From assembly GCA_022497145.1 (NCBI GenBank), contig MU385894.1, positions 186,001 through 250,000 of the forward strand: 64,000 bases of DNA, in the 5' to 3' direction. This document shows, piece after piece, positions 1 to 11,996 of the stretch; the stretch's first letter is position 1, and every line of letters starts with the position of its first letter. The notes under the pieces are model-generated. The model had not been told where the DNA came from. It did no database searches and saw only the letters and a list, made by a program, of their open reading frames with translations. This DNA is from Rostrohypoxylon terebratum. Its lineage: Eukaryota; Ascomycota; Sordariomycetes; Xylariales; Hypoxylaceae. A program made the position numbers and the translations under genes.

Positions 1-411
1 AATGTTAGAAACGACACAGCCTAGGCAAGCCATCCTTAAACAGGCTTTTCGGCCCAGCTTAGCGGCTATCAAGCCGGCGGTAGCGGAGCTAACGAAAGCG
101 CCGAGTGTCATCAACGATGTGATCAGTTGCTGTCTCACAGTCGAGATATTCCATCCGATCGTTGTATCTGGGGCTGGATGTCCGTATATCTGTGTTACCA
201 AGGTCAGCATACTTTGCTTCTAGGTATACGCCGTAGTATGGTATATTACTTAAGAATTAGCGGAGCGTACCTTGAGGAAACCAGGCATAGCTTGAAGGCC
301 TCCTATTAATCCGAAGTCTATTCCATACTGAAAAGGTGACAGAACCATTAAGCCACATGCCGCAAAGCATCGCCAGTGGGCGCGCATAGTCTCATCATCT
401 TTAATCCCCAT
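1..411 (-). CDS. MFS sugar transporter, N-terminal part (runs off the window)
   Basis: This is the 5' part of a major facilitator superfamily sugar permease, a plasma-membrane proton/sugar carrier. Exon 1 is 271-411 (47 residues, starting MGIKDDETMR) and carries the first membrane helix with the typical fungal hexose/maltose-transporter pattern (FQYGIDFGLIGGLQAMPGFL). The intron is 190-270, with a GTACGC donor and an AACACAG acceptor. Exon 2 (1-189, phase 0) adds 63 residues, including helix 2 and the loop motif AAKLGRKA, the family G-x-x-x-D/G-R-R/K signature. An upstream in-frame ATG at 492 would add 27 residues, but the start at 411 gives the usual short cytoplasmic tail. The rest of the protein (about 450 residues) lies beyond base 1. 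The substrate cannot be told from this fragment. Confidence 0.85.
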
Positions 412-1823
412 ATTTTTCTCTTCAAGGCGTAAGAAGATGGACGATCGCGAACGTACCAAGGGATAGTATGTAGACAGTAATCGATGTTGCAACTGTTTTA
501 GATGCGCACCCGGTATGGTGCAGTATTTACGGACATGGGAAATGAGGGAAACCCTGCAAGTGCCGATAAGTCTAGGACGTATTCAACAGTGCCAAGTAAC
601 AATCGTATTCTGAATAGGCCCGTTACTCCATGACAGATTTTCTCTCGATTTGTCCACAGCTACTCCAAGATTCCCCACATCGCCGGCGAGGATAACCTTA
701 CAGGCAGAGACAATTCAGGCTGTTATTCTTAGCTATTTTTATCCTGGGATATCCCTATTCTTAACTTACCCGCATAAGCGATTCAGCACCATGGAAAGTC
801 TCGGTAGGTAGGTAATTATCACAAAGCTCTTGGAATTCTTGTAACTTAGGTCTTAGGTTAGAGCCTACTTAGGAATTAAGGTTATTAGAGGAGAAAGAAA
901 TATAAACCATGGAAGGCTTTAAGGCTATATTATCTAGTAAATTATCAATACTTGCCTAAGTATTCACTTAGCTTTTATGTATTTTATCTATTGTGACTTG
1001 TCTTTCGTACCACTTATATGGAAACTTTGCACGGGCTGGCCGACTTTTCGGTGATCCACTTTAACATACGCCCCGGCCCCGGTTCGGGGCCATCGGAGGC
1101 ACTTACCCATTTAGACAGTCACGATGTATTCCACGGTAATGCAACAGAAACATAACTCCTACCAAGTAACTCCGGCTCGGGTAGTGCCCTCACCCATCAC
1201 TCTGGAGTGGGACCATCGCGAAGAATAAAGAAACGCTTCTCAGAAGCAGTTTCGGGGGCCATTCATCAAAGTCGTTGAGGTAAACTTACAAGACTAAAGC
1301 TATCCATGTATCTTGACCCGACCAAAGCTAACATACGAATCACTTTAGGTCTCTATTAGTACATGTTTCCTAGCATAAAAGATTCTATACCTCGAAGTAT
1401 ATGCTCCTAAAAATTGTGACCTAATATAAACCCTACCACGTATTATGACTTTTGGAATTTCTATGCTTTCTTGTAGGAATTTCAAAGTTAAAAACAATTC
1501 TTAAATAGTACTTAAGAAGTTTAATACTAGTGGGATTTTTTTATTAGCTTCATAATGGATTAGAAAAGAACCTTAAATAGGAGTTAGCACGGCTGTTGGC
1601 AGCTGGCAAAAACTGGTAGAGAAATCCTTTTCTACTTGCACATCACAGCCAATTCTTGTCTGTTTTTCTTAATTTATATCTTATGTTTTCTTCCTCTTTT
1701 CATAAAAACTCATAAAAACCCATAAAAACCAGCCGTTGGTGCCAGCGACATACCATGAATACAAGATTCCATGGACTTCCCAAAATGACCTTGTGAGTTC
1801 GCTTTACGAGTTCGCTTTACGAG
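412..1823. other. Intergenic, divergent promoter region
   Basis: This AT-rich spacer lies between the partial transporter (leftward) and the GT-like gene (rightward), so it should hold both promoters. It contains short TAGGTAGGTA tracts near 806-815 and a CATAAAAAC/CATAAAAAC direct repeat near 1701-1728. No coding potential was seen. Confidence 0.6.
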
Positions 1824-2864
1824 ATGTCACCCGCCGTCGTGTCGGGTCAATCGGTATCCGATCAATTGACGGTGATCATTACAACGTCTCCTACGCCTTC
1901 GGCCCCATCAACAGAACTCATATCGGCGATATTGTCATCATTTCGCAACCACTGCACTTTATTAATGTCATGTCGGATAATCGTTGTATTTGACACATAC
2001 GATCGTGTTGCAGCGCATGCAAGACTGAAGAAAGGTCAGGTTACTGCCGATGGAGCCAGGACTTTTGATCAATACAAACAAAACGTTAGAGAACTCGTCC
2101 TCAAGGAGTTCAACCGCGACAACATGGGCAAAAACTTAGTAAGGGGTGAAGGACAGGCTGAATTTGGCCACAGTGTCGTTGAAACGAATATAGTCCCATT
2201 CTTGACCTTACAAACGGCGGACAAACAAATTATTTTCATAGAACCGACGAAGCGCTTGGGGTTTGGACTGGCCGTACGTTCTGCTCTGAGGCTAACCACA
2301 ACGCCGTTTGTGTGGGTACAGCAACACGATTGGCCTCTAGTCTCTGACATAACATTGGAGCCGTTGCTGGATATCATGCGAATATCCGGATCTGATGTGG
2401 ATGTACCTGTAAAATATATCTGTCTTCCATCCGTTCGTTTGCTATCATATGCAGGTTCAGCCCATGTTACGCATTTCCCCGTGCTGAGAGAATTGACCGC
2501 ATCCCTCAGACGTAATTTCGTTGCAGAATCTGGAGTTAGTGTCCCCCTCACGCCAATGTTTTTCTGGCATGACAAGCCTCATCTGGCTTCTACCGAACAT
2601 TATTTGTCCCGCGTCTTCCCAACACGTCTTTCGATGTCGAGGGGCGCCTTCATTGAAGATACCATCGGACAGCGATCGCGGAACCAGATGAAGCTGGGGA
2701 ATTGGGTGAAGTGGGCTACCTGGTTATATTACCCAGATAATGGCGAGAGGTTGTGCTTGCGACACCTCCAGGGCCGCACGTGGCAAGGTGCGGAGAAGGA
2801 GTTAGAAATGAAGGCTATCTGGATGATGCAAAACGCACAGCAAACCAGTCAGGTCGAGAAGTAG
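1824..2864 (+). CDS. Conserved fungal protein resembling a GT-A-fold glycosyltransferase
   Basis: A single-exon gene of 346 residues with no signal peptide. The N-terminus has a hydrophobic strand followed by a Ser/Pro/Thr turn (LTVIITTSPTPSAPS), a helix, and a second strand IIVVFDTYDRV. This order resembles the nucleotide-binding half of GT-A-fold sugar transferases. Around residues 154-172, SALRLTTTPFVWVQQHDWP places an acidic residue after a hydrophobic strand, where a DxD-like metal site would be expected, but only one Asp is clear. The C-terminal part is rich in Trp, Arg and Tyr. The ATG at 1824 opens the frame and the TAG closes it at 2862-2864. The fold is inferred from the strand pattern and general resemblance; no donor or acceptor can be named. 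It lies tail-to-tail with the rhodopsin-domain gene, about 150 bp away. Confidence 0.6.
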   Translation: MSPAVVSGQSVSDQLTVIITTSPTPSAPSTELISAILSSFRNHCTLLMSCRIIVVFDTYDRVAAHARLKKGQVTADGARTFDQYKQNVRELVLKEFNRDNMGKNLVRGEGQAEFGHSVVETNIVPFLTLQTADKQIIFIEPTKRLGFGLAVRSALRLTTTPFVWVQQHDWPLVSDITLEPLLDIMRISGSDVDVPVKYICLPSVRLLSYAGSAHVTHFPVLRELTASLRRNFVAESGVSVPLTPMFFWHDKPHLASTEHYLSRVFPTRLSMSRGAFIEDTIGQRSRNQMKLGNWVKWATWLYYPDNGERLCLRHLQGRTWQGAEKELEMKAIWMMQNAQQTSQVEK

Positions 2865-3017
2865 ACAAGACTATCTGTACTTACAGCAGTACAACCCTGA
2901 CGTCGTCCCGTCATCGACTCAGGCGTTCTTGTTTGGTCACGATAAATCGTGGGATAATTAGGAATACGAGAAAGATAGGAGTTCAAGGTTTTTCAATTCA
3001 ATTTTTTCTGCCTTCTC

Positions 3018-4390
3018 TTATATCTTCATCCATGTTTTCGAATTACCCTTCGCCCCGTCACTGCGCACCGTCGCATGTACGCGTTCGATCGAGGTGTGTA
3101 ATGGGTCGACTTGACTTAAAACATACGAATCCTGGTAGTACACCCCTTTATTCCTCACGCCTTTTCTTCCGCCCTCACCACCTAAGTCCGCATCGCTACC
3201 GGTCCTACTGTGAGTCGTATCTCGAGTCAATCGATCCTCGTCGTCGTCCATATATCGCGTCTCTCGCGTGATGTTAATCTCTTGCGTCACAAATATTTTA
3301 CCCCATTCCAAACTTCGTAAAACCGGCCAGAATATCGGGACGCTGGCACATATAGATGCAGCATCTACCTCGAGAACAGCGAGGAGTATGCTGATTGGTC
3401 CGTACCACGTCGGATCCCTAGTAGGCCAAGTTGCAACTTGATGCTCGATAATCGTCACTAACCGCCAAGTCGCGAAAACGAGAACGCTGTGTCTATGATG
3501 AGTGCCACGGCCCCTTGATAGGTTCAATAGGTTATATGGGACTCCAAGGAAAACTTACAAAATTCCCATAGACAGCAGGCCAACAAGTCTTATGCGAGTG
3601 TAAGCTGTCGCGCCGTCTTTGAAAAATAGCGGGAGCGGGATGATCAACACCAGGGTGTCAAGTAACATGTTGATAGCAGCATGACTCTGGAAAGTGGCGA
3701 TGAAAGGGGCTGCGTATGATGAGCCATAGCCGAAACAGTTCGGACCTCCTCCATTATCCCAGAAGGTGTATACCGGCACACATGGTACCCAGGCAAGGAA
3801 CGAAAACGCTACTCCCCAGAACGCCGTGAATATGATTAAAAAGATTAAAAACCGGCGGATAAACACGCCTCGTTCGAAGACTCGAAGGTATTGAAGGAGA
3901 AGTGCTTCTTTGATCAATGCGGTCGCGGTCACGTAAGTGGCATTTCCGATATAAAATGTCTTCAGGAAACCTTTAGTTTGCCAAGGCTGAAGCAGCAAAA
4001 AATGCTGGCCAAGACCACTTGTAACTCCAACACATACAGCTATCGACCCAGCGGTAACCATAAGCTTGTCGCGTGGGTAGTGTTAGCCTAGAAGATTGTC
4101 GATTCTCGTATGTACAGAGTGGTCACCTACCAAGTATAGTAAAACGCACAAATCATCCCATCCCGGAGCCCGGACTATCAGTAATCGAACGTACAATCTG
4201 AGGCTTACGCATATCCATGATACGACCTATAATAGTAAGTAGGAGAATAGGTTTCCATCAGGATGGATCACGCTTTTAGTGATGAGTATCATACCAGACA
4301 TGATATAACAACACCCCATATGGTCGCTGGTCTGTTGGATATAGGTTCCGGTTCGTCGAAGTTATCGGTCGAGTAGCGGAACTCTGACAT
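3018..4390 (-). CDS. Rhodopsin-domain integral membrane protein (PTH11-like/SAT4 family)
   Basis: A four-exon gene (4295-4390, 4131-4226, 3559-4064, 3018-3486) encoding 388 residues. The helices show the family pattern: a helix ending in VSWICVSLRLYVRLL, the conserved motif APGWDDLCVLLYL, then VTAGSIAVCVGVTSGLGQH. A later loop is preceded by FSFLAWVPCVPVYTFWD, and DPTWYGPISILLAVLEVDAA leads into the last helix. The tail (about 130 residues) is hydrophilic and charged, presumably cytoplasmic. The family is very large in filamentous ascomycetes; a few members act in surface sensing, and most have no known ligand. The exon 3 acceptor was taken at GACAAG|CTT because the nearer AG gives an immediate stop. 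The exon 4 acceptor at ACACAG|CG restores the usual MGIFV reading. Function beyond the family is unknown. Confidence 0.85.
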
Positions 4391-7300
4391 GGTCTCCTTT
4401 ATAACGACCCACGGAACAAGCGAATGACCGTGAAGTCTCGATTTACCAGACCTCACGCGTGGTGTCGAAGACGGCGCGGGGAAAAGACGGCATCTAGTCA
4501 GTGAAGTTTGGAGGTGTTTTTTTCTTCTTCTCAAGATTATCAAAGATGGATTTGATGATCTAGATGTAATAGGTGCACCTCACCGCAGAAGATATGGGAT
4601 GAGGTCTGCTAACAGGCAAGCAAGCCAGGGGCGCAGAAATTAAACAAGTGACGGCGAGGGATGCGAATGCTTGGCAATACATATTATGGATTACGGCTTA
4701 CATACGTAGTAGGACCATAGGACCATAGGTACCATACCACACATATCTTGCATACTATGTTCCATACATACTATATATCATGTCAGTGATAGGATTTGAT
4801 ACATGCGTGAGATCCACCGACGTCCACAGAATCCTTCCAAGAAAAAGAGGGAAAAATAATAGTGTTGCCCCGGATTGAAGACCCTTCTATGCAAACTTTG
4901 ATCAATCCGAATGCAGGAATTAACGAATAATATTACCACTCTACCGATTAAGTTATGCCGAGGGGACTGATTGATACACTAACTAATGTTGAGTATAATA
5001 CTACCTACATACTACCGTACCTCTCGTCGATTTGCGTGCGTATCAAGAATCCCATCGAGGTGCTAGGCTGTCGTGAAACTTCAAAAAGCTTGCTAAGGCA
5101 GTGCCGTTGGCTGCAAACGGCAATGATAACTGCATATCGGTAATCCAGAGTTACATCGTTCTGCCTTCTCGAACATGGCCTGTCCGATTCCAGGGTTGGG
5201 GCTGACGGGTAAAGCAGGGCAAGCTGATCCGCCACGACGATCGACAGCATGTTTTCCTAAGTTCTAGTCCGTTTCCGCCGCTGAAGAGGGTGGAAGAGAG
5301 TAAGTAAATTTACTCGGACGAGTTTGTGCCTTACTTGGTATCAAACCGGTAGATCTTACCAAGAACTGTCATCCCGTACGAGGTAAAACAACATGGAAGG
5401 CAAATGAGAGGGAAAGAAGGAAAAACGGTAACTGGTATCCCTGGATGTATAAAGATTGCAGAGTGACCCTTAATCTTTGTGCCGGAGCTAGATATTGATG
5501 TTAATCTAGGATTTGTGGTGCATAAGACGCGTACCCCCCTGTGGAGATAGCCAAGGGCTCGGAATAACTATGATACTATGTACATCCCTTGACTTTCGAT
5601 CCATGGATGTTTGGTTGGATACAGTCGCCCAGGCGTCCAGTTGGCTGGCTGCGTGGGGGGTATCGGATAGGGACACCCGGACAGGGGAGATTTGTTAAGG
5701 CCGCTCCATCCGACGACGGCCGAGATTATTCATAAGCATTTCGTTTGTCTGGTCAGAATACGGCTAGGATCATGGAATATTCCGCCTTACCTTATATGAT
5801 CAATACTACATACTATGTATGTACGATAGTAGATGGCGCCATATTATTTTTTTTTCTCGATCTAATACTGCTAAGCCCAAATTCTCTAGGCTTACCAAAT
5901 TGTACTTAGTCCTAGAATCGATGTTTTCCTAAACAGGCATGGGGAAATCAATCGACGATGCACTACTAAATATAAGAGCCGTATAAGAGATGGTGTATGT
6001 CTGTTGAATGCGCATTCTTATCCTCATCGCGCAAGGACCAGGTTAAATCCGAGCCCATCCAATTCCTCTTTTGGTTCACCTGTCCACGTTGTTTCCCACC
6101 CTACAATACTCTCATCCATGTCATTGTAAGGTGCCTACCTATTTTGTTAAAGATTGTCGATCGTCGACTATGGATGAGGAGGAGAGATTTTCTGACTCAG
6201 GCGATTATTTACGTGGACTATCGATAGCTTCGATTCCACACAACTGGAGAGCTCGCCAGGAAGCATCGATTTCTATTCAGCTTGTGACATTATAATCGTA
6301 AGCAAGTGCCAGAGACTTGGTCTCTTAACCCCTCTAAGTCTCCTAACACCCGGATACTTGATCTAAGACACTGCTTCGGAAGTGTGACACTTTAAATTAA
6401 CGGTTCGCTTAAGCCCACAACTACCGGATGGCGCTGTTGACGAAAGACTCGCAATACGCTACAAGTTTGCCAGCCCCATGTCCAGACTCAGGCACATACC
6501 CACGTGCGTCAGACGGCACCCCCCACCCCCCCCCCAAAAGACTTGCTTACTATTGCACGACCTGACATTACGCTCTCCTCCCCCTTACCTCCCACACGTG
6601 GGATCACGGTAACTAAAAGCTTATTAGAATTTAGTTGAAAGGTTGCATAATTGTATATCAATGTGACAGTCGATGGGCGGCGAAACGAGTGCAAAGAACT
6701 TTTACTGAATTTGCTCATTTCCATCTCAAAGATTGAGGCTATATTGACAACAAGTAGTGATCAAATATAGTCACATATCGATTTTGGATCCGAAGAATAA
6801 CATACTGAAGTTTCGTTAATGCTGACGATCAAGATATGGATGCCCGGCACAGCATGGTCCGAATTGTTCAATATTTTGACGGCGCTGATCAAAACGGCTG
6901 ACTTACATCAGATATGTTTCCCCATATTGAGCTAAGTGCAAAAATATCCAATAATTGGCGCCGAAGCTGACTTATTCTCGTCATCTTTTACACCTACCTA
7001 GGTACCTGCTAGATGAGTGCGTACTGCGTAGGTAACCTAATGAATTCTTTCTTAGTGCTTTTGAGTAAGCATATCATAAACATACTCAGAGGAAGTAAGT
7101 TTCTCGTAACTCTCAAATTTCAATCATCGTACAATATGAAATTTTAGCGAGAGGGAAAGTAGTAGAATAACGCGGTGATACTCAATGGCCAATCCCAACA
7201 TGCTTCGACATTGCACCTAATTAAGTCAGTTTGCGGTCATGAATGAGATTGCAAATAGAATGAGCTCTCGAACGTCACTCTGTACACTTGGAAGATAGAA

Positions 7301-8593
7301 GAAACGAGAAGTTCATCGATTCTCAAACAATGCTCATCAATTTATTACACCCGAGCACCTTTGGATGGTACCTATTAGGTACCTAGGTCCTAGGTATGGA
7401 CATTAGAAATTCACCTTGCAGAACCTCACCCCTTCACTATATGACGGACTTGCGATCGTCGTGACTCGTGATGCAGCCGCAGTCGTATTTTTCCTCGCTT
7501 GCAAGACGGTGCAGAATCCTCTCCATGGAGCATAGGACGCATAACGAAGTCCAGTACATCTAGGAATTGCGTGACCGTCATGGATATTTGCCTACTTCCC
7601 TATTTATACTGTTATACCTTCTAGGCTCTAATCATCGGTAGGTAGGTACCTATTCCCCGGGTAAGAACTTGAATAGTAAATAAGATTGACTCCAGGACTA
7701 GGTACCTACCTACCTACTACTACATCCTACCTACGCATCCCACATGCCATCTTATATCTGTTTTACGATGCCATTCATTTCTCCAGCCCGAGACACCTCA
7801 ATAAGAAACAGCAGTCACGTCGGATTCAGTATCGGAATCTGATCTACATATCGCGGTATGATTTTAGAGCTGCTTCATAGAGTCACAATTTGCATTCCTG
7901 GATCCTCCAACATGCAGGTGTCCTTGCCATGATAACGTGGACACTCGATGAAATACGATTCTAGTCTTGAATACCTAGGACCTAGGTACTGCTAGGTAGA
8001 TATTTTTTATGTGGTCTTATTGCTGGAAGCTCCAAACCCTACCTAACTTTACAAAACTGAAATAAGCGATCGGTCATCTAAGTATTCTGATTTATCGGTA
8101 GTTGTCGTACCCCAATGCAAGATCTTCCCTATTTTACATTGCTACACCACTTAATATAATACTTACTTAATCTTGATGTTAGAGTCAGCTAGATAAGTCA
8201 CCTGGTATGATAGATAGGTTCAATTGCAGGAACTACTATTTGCCTGGTTGTGCAGATGTCTTCTTGCTTCTCAGGTACGGTACATAGTGGAAGTCTAGAG
8301 ACCCCCTTATATCTCTAGAGAAATACTGTTATGTAACGAATAACTAGGTAGCTGAAGAATCACGACAAGATTCGAAGTTCAGAACATCGAGATTATATGA
8401 AGCCAAGAGTCTCCAAGAAGGTTTTAACATAAGTCTCCAAATATACTCTCTACCTGAATTAGTAGATTCTTCTACCCTGATTCGTAAAGTTGAGACTGCC
8501 GTATTATGCGAATAACTCTGTAATGATGTAACTCTTGAATGAGTTTAGACTCGTATAATATAGCTTCTAACATTATATCGTCTGCGGCATATT
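4391..8593. other. 4.2 kb gene-poor intergenic region
   Basis: No supportable gene was found on either strand; the open frames are short and look random. The stretch is AT-rich, with TAGGTA/TACCTA runs near 7000-7035, 7366-7400, 7636-7730 and 7970-8000. Two exact copies of the palindrome CCTAGGWCCTAGG lie at 7382-7394 and 7974-7986. A poly-C tract lies at about 6521-6536. Confidence 0.6.
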
Positions 8594-9361
8594 CTACACC
8601 TTGCTCACGATGAAGTCCACCGCTTCAGGAGCGAGGTCGCTGTACCCATGATGGGCATCTGTCACGATCAACGTACCCTCGCAGACCTTATCACCGTCGT
8701 GGCACAGAATCAAAGTCTTGCTGGCATCGAAGTTTGGGATCTGGTCGTCATCCTGCGCCTTCTGGGTGTCGCCGTAAGTCACCGCGGCGTAGATCCGGTC
8801 CTTGACGCTTGTCTCTGCGGATTCGACCGACCGGTGTACCAGCGCCGCCCCTTGGCTGTAGCCCGAGACCACGAGTTTCGCTGTCGGACACTGCGTTGCG
8901 GCTTGCGTGATAAGCGCTCGCATGTTGTCCGCGTCTTCGGGATCACAGCCCCCATCCCTGAGGTTGTCGATTAGCAGGGCAGGGTAATCGACGCCCTGAG
9001 CCGCTACGGTATCTGTACCTAAAGCGGCTTTTAGCTGGTCGATGGTTTGCGGGCCTGGATCGTCGCCCTATAATAGTATGTTAGTGAGTGGTGAACAAGT
9101 TATGAGAATAGGAAAACCCACGATATTGCCATCCTGAGTGCTGCCGCGGGCAAAAATGAAGATCACGTCTCGGCAGCCTCCATCGAGGAACTCGTTTTCC
9201 GTCGTTCCAGCCGATTGGCGCCTGCGGATACCTGCTGCTGCGCCCGCAGCTTGTCTCGCTTTGACCTTTGCGATGGTGCTTTCCGAATAGTCTAGCGTCA
9301 AGGGACTGGCGGTCGTGGAGACCGCCAAGGCGGCAGAGAAAAGTATAAGAGACAGCCTCAT
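8594..9361 (-). CDS. Secreted cutinase-family serine esterase
   Basis: Two exons (9122-9361, 8594-9067) encode 237 residues. The N-terminus MRLSLILFSAALAVSTTASP is a clear secretion signal, so the protein acts outside the cell. A propeptide-like stretch with RRR precedes the mature domain. The alpha/beta-hydrolase elements of cutinases are in order: FIFARGSTQDGN near residue 70, the nucleophile elbow VSGYSQGAA (Ser151), CHDGDKVC carrying the catalytic Asp (206), and the catalytic His in DAHHGY (219). Cysteines near 63, 140, 202 and 209 fit the two disulfides of the family. Such enzymes hydrolyse ester bonds of plant cutin or related polyesters. The region after DGN is shorter than in classic cutinases because the intron splices NI directly to GDDPGP. 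An acetylxylan esterase-like activity is possible. A TATA-like box lies about 100 bp upstream. Confidence 0.92.
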
Positions 9362-10658
9362 TTTTTGAAGAGCCCAAGGCCTAATCTGCACACAAAACCT
9401 GACTTGTGGACGCTTGGCGGATGGGGCATCTTATCCAGAGGGCCATACCTAGCGGCGGCCTTTTATATGTCTCGAGGAAACATCTTTACCAGCATAGGCC
9501 TGACTCTCCGCACAGACTTGGTCGGGCTTTGGAAGGACCTTACTATTCATTTTATACCGACGACACTTTGCGTCGAGATGCATCCATTACCTTCCTAGAA
9601 GGATACGTTCGCCGAGTAGCGCACCTTTCAGCACGTCCCCACGAGGCTTAGTCGACGAACACGTGCACCATAGCGACGACAATACGGTGCCTTGAAAGAA
9701 TAGACCGACCATCCTCAAGATAGAAGGTCGCAGCAAGATCCAGCGAGTTTCAGCGAGGTAAATGGCATCGTGCCCGATTTCCACCCCAGACTGCCCGCTG
9801 GAGTAGAGATCTACCTGTCTATTGGGCGCCAAATTACGTGTACAAGGGTGTGCTAAGCCTGCTAGACCAGGTGCCATAACCGCATGCGGAGTTGTGTTAA
9901 TAGATGGCTAGCGATGTATAGGGCTATGGGCTACGATGCATCTCGGTTGAAACGTCGGGGTACTACGCGGGGGCGGAGTTCTCGGACCATCTGGCATCGT
10001 AACCCCGCATTCAGGTGATCGTCGATGGCTCGTGAATAGTCCGCGAGTACGGATTTGATATCGACCGAAGTTGCAAATCGATCATTGCGTAAAAACAGAT
10101 CAAAGCTGGTGGTGCTTCATGCATGTCGTGCATATCACGGAGAGATGAAACCGGATGTCTCTGATACTGCATTTGAAAGAAGCCCTCACCAGTTGAGAAA
10201 AGGGGTATATATGATGGGCTGTGCTTCTCTATACAGTATAGATGGTTTTGTGGCCTCCACTAAGATTGAAAGAATCATTAGAAGAAATGGTATGGTTAGA
10301 GGAACTCGTCAAATTATTGGCCATCGCCCCAGGCATGTGAATGCCGTCTCGACGATACATTTAATCGAAGTTGCTCATGACCGTTCGAAGCCTAGAGTAG
10401 TAGATTTCAAAGAGACGAGAAAACAGAAAATGAAGCTAGACTGGCGTCCATTTAGCGTAGGCTGGGTACTCGTTAAAGGTCGAGACAAAGTTGAGGGGAG
10501 ATAATGGAGGAGGAATATGAAAAAGGCGATATTATGGGAGCGTCACCGATCGTATTCAAGCAGACATCTCCGCGATCTTCCCTTCGAGGTGGCTAAAGCA
10601 CAAATGAAACACATATGATATTGTTGGATATATTAAAGAAATCAGAATCCCAGATGCG
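9362..10658. other. Intergenic region between cutinase and lnp1
   Basis: It contains the cutinase promoter (right of 9361) and the 3' flank of lnp1. A 149-codon open frame at 10055-10504 begins with TTG, has no recognisable domain and was not accepted as a gene. No repeats or RNA genes were seen. Confidence 0.5.
9460..9467 (-). promoter_or_regulatory. TATA-like box of the cutinase gene
   Basis: TATAAAAG on the minus strand, about 100 bp upstream of the cutinase ATG at 9361, a normal spacing for a strongly inducible fungal secreted-enzyme gene. It is supported by position and sequence only. Confidence 0.5.
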
Positions 10659-11996
10659 TTATGGGACCATCTGAGACTTCTTGTTGCGATGCCTGAGGTT
10701 TCGTTGTTCTGTATTAGATGTTTCCCCGTCAGTGTTACCCGTACCCTCACTGTCGTTCTCGATTTTTACCAAGTCGCTCGATACATCGCTATCTCTGTCC
10801 TCGCTCCTCAAGCCGACACTTGACTTTTTCGATTCAAGAACCTCACGGATGATCTTCTTGCCTTCGTCTATCTCACCGTTTAATGATCGGCAGGACATAC
10901 ATCTCCACGTACCCAGCTCAGCTAATGATTTGGTTCCCGGAGGAGCCTGTCCGTTCACCAATCGGCAGTTTTTGCATATTAGCACGATACGGTTCTTCGA
11001 GGCTGTCTCATCTTCGCCGAGCATGAGATCCATAATTCGGTCATACCAGCGGGGCGGACCGGGGCTCATTTCGTACTGGGCGTAGGAAGTTGGAAGTGGC
11101 CCGGCATTGGGCGCAAATTCCTCTGTTGGTTGCTGGTCCAAAGGTGTACGCGGACGTGGCATAAAAGAAGGATCCTGGCGGGGTGGCATAGCGCCTAGGA
11201 CTGGAGCATGAGGGAGAGGGGGCCTTTGAATGTTGGCTGTCGGTGGAGGAGGTATGTTGATCCTTGCGCTAGGAGGGACAGAACCGGCGTTTGACGTGCC
11301 CGAAGTCTTCCTTTGCTGTCCTTTTCCCTGATCCTCGCCTTCTCCTTGCTTCTTCGGCTGATTTGGCTTCTCTCCAGTGCCTCCGTATTTCTCTAGTAAT
11401 TCTAGGGTTGAGTCATATTTGGTAGCATCCTTTAATCTCTGAATCGTCTTTGCGCGCTCAGCTTGGTGATCTTTGAGGCGAGACTCTAAGCTGTCGATGC
11501 GGAAACTGAAATATGCGTTGGTAAATGTTCGAACGAGGTAGATGCTAAGTTATATATATGATGTTAGAATATCAAGTTTGCTGCTATACAATCCGCACAA
11601 AAAGCTGGACAGGGTGAAAACATACACCACGGGACCACCGGCCATGCCTGTAAACTCCCACGGACCTAAGTTCTGCCACCCGACCACCAGGGTCAAGACG
11701 ATAGCATAGACGAGATAAGCAAATGTGAGGTATAGAGTCCACAGGATTTTGATTCGGCGTGAGTTGGATCGCGCTTTGTCGAGATTTGCCGTGGTTTTGG
11801 CGATCTTGTCGGAGAGAGTTGAGAGTGTCTTCTCGAACGAAGACGGGGAAGAGTCGTGGCCCTGTTATCATATGTATCTTGTTAGCTATGCCACAAACTT
11901 GTGTGGTTATGCAAGGCGTAGAATAAATACACCTCCAGGGCTGCTATAAATCTCAGTGCTCGAAAGACTTGCCTTCCAGGGCCAGAAAGACACCAT
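10659..11996 (-). CDS. lnp1: Lunapark homologue, ER three-way-junction protein
   Basis: Three exons (11973-11996, 11626-11861, 10659-11544) encode 381 residues. The N-terminus MVSFWPWKG is typical of fungal Lunapark. A coiled coil (residues about 16-45) precedes two membrane helices (about 46-69 and 78-95). A second coiled coil follows, then a Pro-rich linker, and the Lunapark zinc finger with Cys277-x2-Cys280 and Cys302-x2-Cys305 (ICKNCRLVNGQAPPG and WRCMSCRSLNG). In known members the protein sits in the ER membrane with both ends in the cytosol and stabilises three-way tubule junctions against Sey1/atlastin fusion activity. The first exon is only 24 bp and its donor is GCAAGT rather than GT. 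The GC-AG intron joins AAG to GGC and restores the conserved N-terminus exactly. The C-terminal 75 residues are acidic and Ser-rich. Confidence 0.93.

Noticed and set aside
2069..2575. 168-codon minus-strand frame
   Set aside because: It is antisense to the GT-like gene and has no coherent domain; a shadow of that gene.
2753..3271. 172-codon plus-strand frame across the GT-like gene end
   Set aside because: It overlaps two better-supported genes and is rich in random Arg/Ser.
10055..10504. 149-codon plus-strand open frame
   Set aside because: It starts with TTG, has no signal peptide or recognisable motif and no splice context, and resembles random sequence.
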